Shown one piece after another: positions 29,768 through 37,061 of a stretch of 64,000 bases of DNA. The position numbers were made by a program, and so were the translations under genes. Below the pieces are notes generated by a model. That model saw nothing but the letters and a program-made list of their open reading frames with translations. It was not told the DNA's origin and did not search any database. Within the stretch, counting starts at the first letter, position 1. Each line of letters opens with the position of its first letter. The stretch is from Kribbella sindirgiensis (GTDB lineage Bacteria > Actinomycetota > Actinomycetes > Propionibacteriales > Kribbellaceae): contig NZ_SJKA01000001.1 in NCBI RefSeq assembly GCF_004331435.1, positions 620,001 to 684,000 of the forward strand. Reading direction: 5' to 3'.

Positions 29768-30606
29768 TGACCAACCGCGCGAGGCCGACATGGCCTGAAG
29801 GTGCGGCCGACAGCTCCAACTCCCAGCGCACCGCGCAGGGTGGGAAGCCGTCAGCTGCCCCGGCCAACCCGGCTTCCAACGGTCGTTCCAACGGCGCTCC
29901 CGGCGCCAACGGCCAGAGGACAGGTACGCCGAACGGCCAGCGGCCGTCCGAGTACCGCCCGCAGGCCCCAGGGTCCGCACCGGTGCGGCCGCCCACCCCG
30001 AGTACACCCGGTCGCCCGGAGCAGTGGACCCCTCCCTCGGTCGTCACGCCGGTCGGCGGCGCCCCGTCGTACGGCGGGACCGAGGCGAAGACCGAGTCGT
30101 TCGGTGACCGGATGAGCTCCGCGCGGCAGGCCGTCCTGGACAAGGCCGCCGGGGTGAAGGCCGACAAGGCGGAGCGCGACCAGGCCAAGCAGGAGCGGCT
30201 CGCCGAGAAGGACGCCAAGTCGTCGGGCCGGCCGCAGACGCGGAAGGCGCGGCTGCGGATGTCCCGGATCGACCCGTGGTCGGTGATGAAGACGGCGTTC
30301 CTGCTGGCGATCGCGTTCGGGATCGTGACCTGGGTCGCGGTCTTCATCGTCTGGTCCGCGATCGGCGCGGCCGGGGTGTTCGACAACATCAACTCGACCG
30401 TCCAGGAAGTCCTCGGTACGCCGGCGGGCGAGCCGTTCCGGGTCGAGAACTACATCAACACCGGCAAGGTGATGGGCTTCACCACCCTGCTGGCGTGCGC
30501 CGACGTGCTGATCATCACGGCACTCGCGACCCTCGGATCGTTCCTCTACAACATCGCCGCCACGCTCCTCGGCGGCCTCGAAGTCACGCTGGCGTCGGAG
30601 GACTGA
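29767..30606 (+). CDS. DUF3566 transmembrane protein
   Basis: 279 aa. The first 165 residues are a Pro/Gly/Asn-rich, then charged, cytoplasmic region. The DUF3566 domain follows: RLRMSRIDPWSVMKTAFLLAIAFGIVTW, a loop with FDNINSTVQEVLG, and TLLACADVLIITALATLGSFLYNIAATLLGGLEVTL. Two or three helices. Always adjacent to gyrA in Actinobacteria; related to mycobacterial CwsA-region proteins, function not settled. Confidence 0.93.
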   Translation: MTNRARPTWPEGAADSSNSQRTAQGGKPSAAPANPASNGRSNGAPGANGQRTGTPNGQRPSEYRPQAPGSAPVRPPTPSTPGRPEQWTPPSVVTPVGGAPSYGGTEAKTESFGDRMSSARQAVLDKAAGVKADKAERDQAKQERLAEKDAKSSGRPQTRKARLRMSRIDPWSVMKTAFLLAIAFGIVTWVAVFIVWSAIGAAGVFDNINSTVQEVLGTPAGEPFRVENYINTGKVMGFTTLLACADVLIITALATLGSFLYNIAATLLGGLEVTLASED

Positions 30607-30614
30607 TCGGTCGT

Positions 30615-30638
30615 GGCCGGGCCCCACGAGGCCCGGCC
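30615..30638 (+). terminator. Terminator hairpin after DUF3566
   Basis: GGCCGGGCC-CCACGA-GGCCCGGCC: perfect 9-bp G/C stem starting 9 bp after the stop. Probably ends the gyrBA transcript before the tRNA genes. Confidence 0.65.
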
Positions 30639-30703
30639 GTAACCGGTTTGGGAGTAGGGCACTTGGTGCGGTAATCTCTCCCGGGTTCGACACCGCAGTA
30701 CGC

Positions 30704-30777
30704 GGGCCTATAGCTCAGACGGTTAGAGCGCTGCCCTGATAAGGCAGAGGTCACTGGTTCAAGTCCAGTTAGGCCCA
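30704..30777 (+). tRNA. tRNA-Ile (GAT)
   Basis: 74 nt cloverleaf: acceptor GGGCCTA pairs with TAGGCCC, anticodon arm CTGCC-CTGATAA-GGCAG gives GAT, T arm CTGG-TTCAAGT-CCAG. Discriminator A at 30777; CCA is not encoded. Standard position after gyrA. Confidence 0.97.
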
Positions 30778-30817
30778 CCCTCACGTTGTTTTCGAAGCCA
30801 CACCCGAGGAGTCTCCA

Positions 30818-30949
30818 GTGCTGAGAAAGATCCTGCTGGTGCTGCTGGCCGGCGTCGGTGGATACTTCGTGTACAAGAAGACCCAGCAGTCCCGCGCCGA
30901 GAAGGACCTCTGGGCCGAGGTTGCCGACCCGGTAACCCCGGGCCACTGA
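30818..30949 (+). CDS. DLW-39 family small protein
   Basis: 43 aa, GTG at 30818 with GAGGAG upstream: N-terminal hydrophobic helix (ILLVLLAGVGGYFVYKK) then the eponymous KDLWAEVADP. Single-pass membrane peptide conserved between tRNA-Ile and tRNA-Ala in Actinobacteria; function unknown. Confidence 0.93.
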   Translation: MLRKILLVLLAGVGGYFVYKKTQQSRAEKDLWAEVADPVTPGH

Positions 30950-30959
30950 CCACCCCAAC

Positions 30960-31035
30960 GGGGGCGTAGCTCAACTGGCAGAGCACTGCCTTTGCAAGGC
31001 AGGGGTTAGGGGTTCAAGTCCCCTCGTCTCCACCA
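30960..31035 (+). tRNA. tRNA-Ala (TGC), island attachment site
   Basis: Acceptor GGGGGCG pairs with CGTCTCC (two G-T pairs), anticodon arm CTGCC-TTTGCAA-GGCAG gives TGC, T arm AGGGG-TTCAAGT-CCCCT, discriminator A31032 and an encoded CCA (31033-31035). Its 3' half is repeated in diverged form at 35943-35997, so it is the probable integration site of the following island. Confidence 0.96.
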
Positions 31036-31038
31036 CGC

Positions 31039-31062
31039 GCCGGTTGCTCCTGAGCAACCGGC
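31039..31062 (+). terminator. Terminator of tRNA-Ala
   Basis: GCCGGTTGCTC-CT-GAGCAACCGGC followed by TTT: 11-bp perfect stem directly after the tRNA. Confidence 0.8.
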
Positions 31063-31371
31063 TTTCGCATGTACGGCGGTTCGCTCACCGCCATGCTCCA
31101 GGCGGACTGTAATCAGCCCACTGCGGTGCTACGCGCGGCTCCTCCGTCGCCGTGCTACGCGCCGCCCCACCCGCCCCCGGCTAGCGCCGGTCAGCGCGCG
31201 CTGCCGCGCGGTGCGACTACGACGTGGTGACGCGCACTGGCAGCGACAAAGCTGACCGCCTTGGGTAGGACCAGTTGACGCAACTTCACGCAACATGGCT
31301 GACAGGCAACAATGGGTAACCCCACACTCGGCAGGGCAAGGTATCGCAACGACGGAACTAGGGGACCCATC
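31063..31371 (+). other. Island left end and promoter region of the DUF6879 cassette
   Basis: 309 bp with no convincing gene. Bases about 31154-31258 (CTACGCGCCGCCCCACCCG onward) and the stretch up to the ATG at 31372 are repeated in diverged form at 36002-36198. The shared end TATCGCAACGACGG ... CATCATG suggests both copies once led into the same small gene. Confidence 0.6.
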
Positions 31372-31566
31372 ATGAAACTGACCCTCGTAGCAGGTGACCC
31401 GGAATCGCGCCCGGACAACAGCCCGACCCTTTACAAGACCGACCGCGGAAGTTGGGTCGTGCAGGGCTGGGTCGTCGACGACCCTGAGGCACTCGCAGCG
31501 CTCAACGTCCCGGACGGTGAAACCGTCGTCGAGATCCCGGACCGCATGATCCAGTTCTTCAAGTAG
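31372..31566 (+). CDS. 64-aa protein of DUF6879/XRE cassette
   Basis: 64 aa from the ATG at 31372 (MKLTLVAGDPESRPDNSPTL). Soluble, with W-V-V-Q-G-W-V-V and a closing VVEIPDRMIQFFK. The frame stays open from 31312 but the preceding sequence is part of the repeated leader. The protein is not a DUF397 protein, the more usual small partner of XRE-DUF5753 regulators. Twelve bases separate it from the DUF6879 start, so they are co-transcribed. Confidence 0.8.
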   Translation: MKLTLVAGDPESRPDNSPTLYKTDRGSWVVQGWVVDDPEALAALNVPDGETVVEIPDRMIQFFK

Positions 31567-31577
31567 GGCTCAGGTTA

Positions 31578-32096
31578 GTGGAAGAGATTAGCGAGGACGA
31601 CTTCAGGAAGCTGATCAGGTCGTTCAAGCGAACGTCGGTGCATCTTGAGACCCGCGACGCCTACGGCACAGAGACCGAGCTGCCGCACATGGCCAAGTGG
31701 GCGGCCGGTGAGCCCGACGACTTCGAGTGGCTTCAGGAGTACTGCGACTCGCTCCGGGCACATCGGGCAGCGGGTCGCTCCGTACGTCGAGCAATGATCG
31801 TGTCGGAACCGCTCAGCGACTATCAGCGTTGGGCCCACAGCACCACGCAACCGCTGGTCGACGCAGGTGAAGACCTTCGCTGGGTACCCCGGCGTCGGGT
31901 GTCCGAGGTGTGCATCCCGGGCAACGACTACTACTTACTCGACGATGAGCGAGTGGTGTTCCTGCACTATGCAGGATCAGGGCTGAACAGCGCATTCACG
32001 ACCACAACTGAGTCCGCGACGGTGGCGATGTGCCGAGATGCCTTCGCGCGCGTGTGGTCCTTGGCGATTCCGCACAGTGACTACGAACCCGAGTAG
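31578..32096 (+). CDS. DUF6879 family protein
   Basis: 172 aa, GTG at 31578. Family pattern: FRKLIRSFKRTSVHLETRDAYGTE, FEWLQEYCDSLRAHRAAGRSVRRAMIVSEPLSDYQRW, and the end LDDERVVFLHYAGSG. Soluble; function unknown. DUF6879 genes are usually found next to XRE-DUF5753 regulators on actinobacterial accessory DNA. The 3' end overlaps the regulator by 20 bp. Confidence 0.88.
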   Translation: MEEISEDDFRKLIRSFKRTSVHLETRDAYGTETELPHMAKWAAGEPDDFEWLQEYCDSLRAHRAAGRSVRRAMIVSEPLSDYQRWAHSTTQPLVDAGEDLRWVPRRRVSEVCIPGNDYYLLDDERVVFLHYAGSGLNSAFTTTTESATVAMCRDAFARVWSLAIPHSDYEPE

Positions 32097-32934
32097 TTCA
32101 GCCAGAAAGGCGCAGGAGACCTTGGGCATACGCCTGCGGGACCTGCGCATGGATGCAGGGCTGACCGGTCGCGAGCTTGCAGCCGCGACCGGTTGGCATT
32201 TCACGCGTGTCAGCAAACTGGAACACGGCGTACAGGCACCAACCGATCAGGACATCCGCACTTGGTGCACCGCGTGCAACGTACCGGAGCAGATTCCCGA
32301 CCTGATCGCACAGGCGCGAGCCGTCAGCTCCATGTACGTCGAGTGGCGGCGGCAAGCCCGCGCCGGCATGAAGCAGATGATGCTCTCGACTGTGCCGCTA
32401 TACGAGCGCACCAAGCGGTTCCGCATCTACGAGTTGAACGTGATCCCTGGCTTGTTCCAGACCGCCGACTACACGCGTGCGATGCTCGCGGTCTGGATCG
32501 AGTTCCTGGACACTCACGACGACCTGGACGCAGCCGTTGCCGCGAAGATGGCACGCCAGGCCGTCGTCTACGACAGCACGAAGACGTTCGCCGTACTCCT
32601 GGAGGAAGCCTCCCTCAGAACATGGTCCGGCGGCGCAGAGACGATGCTCGCGCAACTCGATCGGCTCCTATCGGTGATGACGCTACCGAACGTCTCCCTA
32701 GGCATCGTGCCGTCTCTGATTGAACGTCAGGCCGTCGGCTCCGCAGGATTCTGGATCTTCGACGACAAGCTCGTCGGCCTCGAAACTCCCACTGCCAAGA
32801 TCGAGGTCACACAGCCTCAGGAGATCGCCTTGTACGCCCGCACGTTCGAGCAGATGACACACGCGGCGGTCTACGGTCGCGACGCTCGCGCGATCATCAT
32901 CAACCTGCAAGCCGAAATCGATCGGCGCAACTGA
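32077..32934 (+). CDS. XRE-family regulator with DUF5753 domain (Scr1-type antitoxin-like)
   Basis: 285 aa from the GTG at 32077. HTH at about 15-60: LRDLRMDAGLTGRELAAATGWHFTRVSKLEHG. DUF5753 from about 90: YELNVIPGLFQTADYTRAML, LLEEASLRTWSGG, LPNVSLGIVP, and the closing YARTFEQMTHAAVYGRDAR. The architecture is shared with Scr1-like antitoxin-type regulators that usually pair with a small DUF397 protein; here the partners are the 64-aa protein and DUF6879. Whether it is a toxin-antitoxin system is not shown. Confidence 0.92.
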   Translation: MTTNPSSSARKAQETLGIRLRDLRMDAGLTGRELAAATGWHFTRVSKLEHGVQAPTDQDIRTWCTACNVPEQIPDLIAQARAVSSMYVEWRRQARAGMKQMMLSTVPLYERTKRFRIYELNVIPGLFQTADYTRAMLAVWIEFLDTHDDLDAAVAAKMARQAVVYDSTKTFAVLLEEASLRTWSGGAETMLAQLDRLLSVMTLPNVSLGIVPSLIERQAVGSAGFWIFDDKLVGLETPTAKIEVTQPQEIALYARTFEQMTHAAVYGRDARAIIINLQAEIDRRN

Positions 32935-32981
32935 CCGCAACCGTCTGGCTGAACTACGGACCGCATTCCTACGGTTCAGGT

Positions 32982-33185
32982 ATGACAGCGGGAAGCATTG
33001 ATCCCCTCGGCGTCGAGTGGGGTGGAGACCTCAGGGAGCCGCAGCCTGTCGGGCTCGGTTGGCCAACGATGCGAGCAGCCGAACGTTGCGACGGCGAGAA
33101 CCCAATGACCGGGCGCGTCTGCATCAAGGGCCACCACAAGGGCTACCACCGCGACGCCAGCGGAGCCGAGTGGCTCGATGACTAG
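32982..33185 (+). CDS. Small Cys/His-containing protein, unknown
   Basis: 67 aa, ATG at 32982. Contains RCDGENPMTGRVCIKGHHKGYHRD, two Cys and three His that could bind a metal. No family named. Overlaps the next gene by 8 bp, so coding of both is coupled. Typical of small island genes. Confidence 0.65.
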   Translation: MTAGSIDPLGVEWGGDLREPQPVGLGWPTMRAAERCDGENPMTGRVCIKGHHKGYHRDASGAEWLDD

Positions 33186-33420
33186 ACGCCGATCCGGACG
33201 AGACCGGCAGCTTCGCCGCTGGGCCTTGCGTGTGTCGGAGATCGACCGCCGCAACGGAGTCCTGCCGGACGGCTACGACCCGCGCCACGTCGGTCAGATC
33301 CTCCCCTGGTGCGTCGAGGCGTACCTGATCCGCGTCCCAATCACGCCGCGAATGTCGACCCGGCGATACCGCCAACTCGAGTGGCGCACCCTCCACCGGC
33401 AGCCGCGGTCAACCCCATAG
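33178..33420 (+). CDS. Small basic protein, unknown
   Basis: 80 aa, Arg-rich (MTRRRSGRDRQLRRWALRV). No domain recognised. Ends two bases before a strong terminator hairpin, which supports it as the last gene of the cassette operon. Confidence 0.6.
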   Translation: MTRRRSGRDRQLRRWALRVSEIDRRNGVLPDGYDPRHVGQILPWCVEAYLIRVPITPRMSTRRYRQLEWRTLHRQPRSTP

Positions 33421-33422
33421 CC

Positions 33423-33466
33423 GGCAGGGCGGGCGAGGCACCCTCTGCAGCCGCGCCCGCCCTGCC
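33423..33466 (+). terminator. Strong terminator hairpin of the cassette operon
   Basis: Perfect 13-bp stem GGCAGGGCGGGCG / CGCCCGCCCTGCC with an 18-nt loop, starting 2 bp after the stop at 33420. Confidence 0.8.
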
Positions 33467-33527
33467 AACCGGTGGAAACCGAGCTGGCGACGGCCTTCCG
33501 TGCCAGTCGCGTGATTCCGGTCGTCCT

Positions 33528-33573
33528 GCGTGACACGGGCCGAGAGTGATCGACCTCTCGGTCCGTGTCACGC
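33528..33573 (-). terminator. Terminator hairpin of the minus-strand gene at 33577
   Basis: 19-bp stem with one G-T pair (GCGTGACACGGGCCGAGAG / CTCTCGGTCCGTGTCACGC), loop TGATCGAC, 3 bp past the stop of the minus-strand gene. Confidence 0.75.
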
Positions 33574-33576
33574 GCG

Positions 33577-33849
33577 TCAGATCACGATCTCGACCGCGCC
33601 AAGGCGGATCCATTGCCCAAGACCGCGACGCATGGCGTCCTCGACCAGGCGCACCAGGTCAGCGATGCTCAGACTGTGCGTGCAGTGGCACGGCCCGAGC
33701 CCGCCGAGGGTAGCTCCGCCACCGCCACCGCCAGGGTTGCAGCGGAGCGGATCGGGCACTTCGCGGTGCACTCTCAGGCAGAACGTCGTCGAACTGATGT
33801 GGTGGTCGCGACAGCGCACGACCACATTGACGAAGTTGTGGGGGCTCAA
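33577..33849 (-). CDS. Small hypothetical protein (Cys-rich), probable
   Basis: 90 aa from a TTG at 33849 preceded by GGAAGG at 9 nt; frame open to 33945. Sequence: VVVRCRDHHISSTTFCLRVHREV, a poly-Gly stretch after LRCNPG, LGGLGPCHC, then helix IADLVRLVEDAMRRGLGQWI. Four Cys and paired His suggest metal binding. The terminator directly after the stop supports a real gene. Function unknown. Confidence 0.6.
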   Translation of the reverse strand: MSPHNFVNVVVRCRDHHISSTTFCLRVHREVPDPLRCNPGGGGGGATLGGLGPCHCTHSLSIADLVRLVEDAMRRGLGQWIRLGAVEIVI

Positions 33850-34437
33850 CTTTCTGTTCCTTCCTCTGTGACGCAAAGCGCGCCGAGGAAGGCGCGTTAC
33901 CCTGGCGGTTGCCATGGGCAACTCGGTATGGTTCACCTTGCGCAACCAACGCAGGCGAGCCCCGGTCCTTCTCGACGCAGCACCAGGCGCGTCTTTGAGC
34001 CGGGGCTTGTCCTTGCGTGTATCGGCGATCGGCTGATCACCACCTGCCAGAATTGCAGGCGGCTCCGCATAACACCCGCATCTCGGTCAGCGTGTCGCGT
34101 CGGCACTTGCTGACGCCTATGCAACGCTCTCCGGTTACCCACCTTCGGATCCCGGTGCGCCCTGAGATACGCCATCTCCGGCAGGTCGCCCGCTCATTCG
34201 GAGCTCTGACCTGAGCTACCTCCGTACATCCGGGCAGTCTCCGACTTGCTCCTACCCGGGCTTTCGTTCCGTGATCCGGGCCCTTCGCTTCGTCTGCCGG
34301 ATTGACCTCTTGACCTCTTATAGATCAAGGGCGCGCCCATGCGACCTGCCGGCCGAACCTCGCCCCAGCCCGGCGGCGCAGCGGACGCACTTGCAACGAC
34401 TGCCTCCGGCGGGGGCATCACGACTCCGGGATGGGTT
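33850..34437. other. Island stretch without a convincing gene
   Basis: 588 bp. Open frames here lack ribosome binding sites and the third-position GC bias of neighbouring genes. A tandem TTGACCTC x2 (34302-34317) sits inside CTTGA...TCAAG symmetry next to TATAGAT. AGCCCCGG...CCGGGGCT (about 33958-34009) is a long-loop inverted repeat. Confidence 0.5.
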
Positions 34438-34584
34438 GTCTTCCCGTCTGCCGCTCAGCCCAGTCAGGACCTATCAGGAGCCACCGGAGGGGCCAAGATC
34501 GTTCGTCCAGTGGGGCGCTCCATCTTGGCCGCTCCGGCGTCTCCTGATTGCGCTACGCGTGGGCTGAACGGCAGACAGGAAGAC
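34438..34584. repeat. 147-nt imperfect inverted repeat (62/63-nt arms)
   Basis: Arms 34438-34499 and 34522-34584 with a 22-nt loop. The outer 25 bp match at 23 positions, a 10/11-nt internal bubble follows, and the inner 27 bp match at 24 positions. Could be a folded RNA, a remnant mobile inverted-repeat element or an attenuator-like structure. It lies 55 bp beyond the end of the leftward membrane-protein gene (stop at 34640), so it could also be that gene's terminator, though far larger than usual. Confidence 0.85.
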
Positions 34585-34639
34585 GCAATGATCAGTGAGT
34601 TACATCGCCAAGCTCCCAAGGCGGTCGGCCGCGCAGGCC

Positions 34640-35701
34640 CTAGTCGTCTAGTGCTTCGATGGATGGATCTTGAGTAGCCCACCAAACAGGTGGCCAACCG
34701 GGCGTTGGTGGTGCCATCCCTACGTGGTTGGAGACCAGCCAGGCGTCACTCTCGCGGTGGACTACAAAGATCAGAGCGTTCGGTACCGCTGTCGCCGAGG
34801 TAACAAAGTAGCCGCCGCTTGAACCGACCGGCGCCAGAATCACCAAGTCGTAGTCTCTAGCGATACGGCGCCGATGACTCGCTGCGCCGTATCTATCTGG
34901 GTCCAGGGGCTCCCAAGTCGTGACGAACTGGTTCGTCTCGGTTTCAACGAAGCCCGCCCAGGCTTCAGTTGGCTCGTGATGGTTCGCGAGGGACGCCGCA
35001 AGGGAGTCGAGTTCTCCCAGATCCGCACCGAAACTGTCTCTGTTGTTCCAGAGCCAGGACTGGACTCGACAAAGCGCCCAGTCATGATCCGCGAAGGTGA
35101 GCCCCTCCTCATATCGCCCTTCCCGCATGCTCGTCAGGAACTGATAGCAAACCCAGACCTGGCCGCCCTCAGCAAAACGTCCGTCTAGCCCACTTGAGGC
35201 GGCGAGTGCGATCGAACTGGCGATCTGTTCGGCGGCGGTGTCAGTTCGAACCGGTGTTGCGCCCTCAGGGAGGTCACTCGAGCCGGGAGGGAGTTCGCGA
35301 CCGGTGAGCTGGCCCATGATGGAGATCAGCATGAGCGCGGACGCGACGCCGGGGAAGGTGACGTACCATACGAACCCATCACGCGCGAGGTACCAGGTCC
35401 ACAGTCCAAAGGCGGCACCGATGAGACCGGTAACCACGATTGAGCCCCAAGGAATGGGCTTCTTTGGGGTGCCGAGTGACCGACCCGCGAGTTTCGCCAC
35501 GTCGACGGTGATTTTGCCTTGGAGCCATGCCGTCGCGAGGGAGTGTTCCCGAATGACGTCGTCCTGCTCCAACTCTTTGACGAGGGTCAGGTTCTCGCGG
35601 ATCTCGTGTCGAAGACGACTTCGCCGACTTCCGACACCAATCAAGGTTCCCACCGGCACGAGAACCGCAACCGCTGCCTTGGCCAGTGCCTCAAGATCCA
35701 T
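34640..35701 (-). CDS. Two-helix membrane protein, unknown function
   Basis: About 353 aa from the ATG at 35701 (a GTG at 35707 is in frame). N-terminal hydrophobic stretch (LAKAAVAVLVPVGTLIGV), a charged region, two helices (GSIVVTGLIGAAFGLWTWYL; VWYVTFPGVASALMLISIMG), then a cytoplasmic or exposed domain of about 210 residues rich in Trp and acidic residues. No family recognised. Codon use is less biased than the core genes, consistent with island origin. Confidence 0.75.
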   Translation of the reverse strand: MDLEALAKAAVAVLVPVGTLIGVGSRRSRLRHEIRENLTLVKELEQDDVIREHSLATAWLQGKITVDVAKLAGRSLGTPKKPIPWGSIVVTGLIGAAFGLWTWYLARDGFVWYVTFPGVASALMLISIMGQLTGRELPPGSSDLPEGATPVRTDTAAEQIASSIALAASSGLDGRFAEGGQVWVCYQFLTSMREGRYEEGLTFADHDWALCRVQSWLWNNRDSFGADLGELDSLAASLANHHEPTEAWAGFVETETNQFVTTWEPLDPDRYGAASHRRRIARDYDLVILAPVGSSGGYFVTSATAVPNALIFVVHRESDAWLVSNHVGMAPPTPGWPPVWWATQDPSIEALDD

Positions 35702-35878
35702 GGCCACACGCTACGAGAAAGATGACCCCAGTCCGACCCCAACGTCCCCTTACGACGTGCATTCCTCGGCACCGCTAGCAGCACGCGCCCAGGACGGACG
35801 GCGGCGGGCGTCGAGCATTGCAGGCTCCTACGGATCAGAAGGTCGTGCCCTCCGCGGCCCCAGCGAGAACAGGCGAGC

Positions 35879-36200
35879 GGGTTCGACCGGTCACCAACGG
35901 GGTCACTTCGGTGAGTGAACGCTTGGCGATTCGCCGCGCAACCCGCCTTTGCAAGGCGGGGGCTGTTTGGGGTTCATGTCCCCTCGTCTCGACCACGCGG
36001 TACTACGCGCCGCCCCACCCGACCCCGGTGGCGCCGGTCTCCGCGCGTGCGACTACGACCTGGTGCCGCGCAACTGCGGCGACACGGCCGACCTAGCCAC
36101 ACCTGCTGGCGTGGCTAGGTCGAGTTCAAGCAACTTTCACCACAGACTCGACAGAGCGAGTTGTCGCAACGATGGAGGCAGGGACACAAGAGGGTCATGG
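35879..36200. other. Island junction: right-end motif, tRNA-Ala 3' remnant and second left-end copy
   Basis: Three parts in order. 35879-35928 holds GGGTTCGACCGGTCACCAAC and CGCTTGGC, repeated at 37012-37058. 35943-35997 is a diverged copy of the tRNA-Ala anticodon-to-CCA segment (CCGCCTTTGCAAGGCGG, GGGGTTCATGTCCCC, TCGTCTCGACCA) with no 5' tRNA half. 36002-36198 resembles the left end at 31154-31371. Reads as attR of one element directly followed by the left end of a second. No gene is seen from 35708 to 36224. Confidence 0.7.
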
Positions 36201-36224
36201 TGTGTGCCTCCGTCGCGGCGGGTG

Positions 36225-36854
36225 TCAGCCGACGAAGGCGATTGCGTTGCCGTCTGGGTCGCGGAGGATGAAGTCGGTGCCGCCCCAGGCTTGTTTGGTT
36301 AGTTTTTGGGCGATCTCGGCGTCAGTGGCCAGGTATTCCGCGTAGAGGTCGCGGACGTTCGGCGTATCGATGAACGCCATGATGAGGCCTTCTCGTTCCG
36401 TGGCGCCGGGCGCGAACACCGGCTCGTCTATGTGTTTCAGGTGCAGTATCGCGCCGTCGCGGGACACCGATCCGTAGAACGGCGGGTTGCCGTGTACGAA
36501 GTCGATCCGGAAGCCGAGCTGGTCCCGGTAGAACGTGGCTGAGGCGTCGACGTCGGCGACGTACAGCACCGGTCTGGCGTTCGCGACTGCCGTGTCCTGA
36601 GTTTCCGGCTGCTCGCTGGTGGGCGGGGCCGCTTCCGTGTTCGCCTTGAGTTCGGCCCAGTTGGCGAAGCCCGCTTCGAGGGCGATGATCTCTTGGGCTT
36701 CGGTGAGGGGAAACTTCAGTGCGAGTGCTTCGCGGTCGGACAACGTGCGATAGCGCTCGAGTTGCCGAATGCGACCGCCGATCGAGAAGTTTCCGTCGCG
36801 GTGCCAGCGAACGAGTAGTTTCGCCTGCTTCTTGTAGGTTTCGAGCTTGGGCAT
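36225..36854 (-). CDS. VOC (glyoxalase-fold) protein with N-terminal helical domain
   Basis: 209 aa. Residues 1-75 resemble the helical ankyrin-adjacent domain MPKLETYKKQAKLLVRWHRDG ... IIALEAGFANWAELKAN seen before ankyrin or VOC domains. From about 95 a single VOC module: PVLYVADVDASATFYRDQLGFRID, GAILHLKHI, FILRDPDGNAIAF. Possible resistance or dioxygenase-type protein; no specific substrate evident. It lies between the two right-end motif copies, so it may be cargo of the second element. Confidence 0.85.
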   Translation of the reverse strand: MPKLETYKKQAKLLVRWHRDGNFSIGGRIRQLERYRTLSDREALALKFPLTEAQEIIALEAGFANWAELKANTEAAPPTSEQPETQDTAVANARPVLYVADVDASATFYRDQLGFRIDFVHGNPPFYGSVSRDGAILHLKHIDEPVFAPGATEREGLIMAFIDTPNVRDLYAEYLATDAEIAQKLTKQAWGGTDFILRDPDGNAIAFVG

Positions 36855-37061
36855 AGCGCTCCCTCTTCGGATTGAAGTAGGTGGGCCTTGCCCTTTCGGC
36901 TGCTGCGCCGCTGCGCCCTACGACCGGGTCTGAACCCGCGCCTGCGAATTTGAGATTACCACGACGAATCGGCCGCCCGGCTACCCAACTGGCACGCTCG
37001 GCCGCCACCTCGGGTTCGACCGGTGACCAACGGGATAAGTCGCCCGACCTGCGCTTGGCAG
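36855..37061. other. Gap with second right-end motif
   Basis: 207 bp with no gene. 37012-37058 carries GGGTTCGACCGGTGACCAAC and, 17 bp beyond the motif end, CGCTTGGC, matching 35879-35928 in order and spacing. No third tRNA-Ala remnant is visible next to it. Confidence 0.55.

Noticed and set aside
33565..34113. 182-aa plus-strand open frame in the island
   Set aside because: It is the shadow of the minus-strand gene at 33577-33849 and its terminator, with poor composition.
33933..34175. 80-aa minus-strand open frame starting MAYLRAHRDPKVG
   Set aside because: No codon bias beyond the first residues and no recognised family; left as unassigned.
34339..34677. 112-aa open frame across the long inverted repeat
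   Set aside because: No ribosome binding site, weak codon bias, and the similarity of its two halves is explained by the repeat itself.
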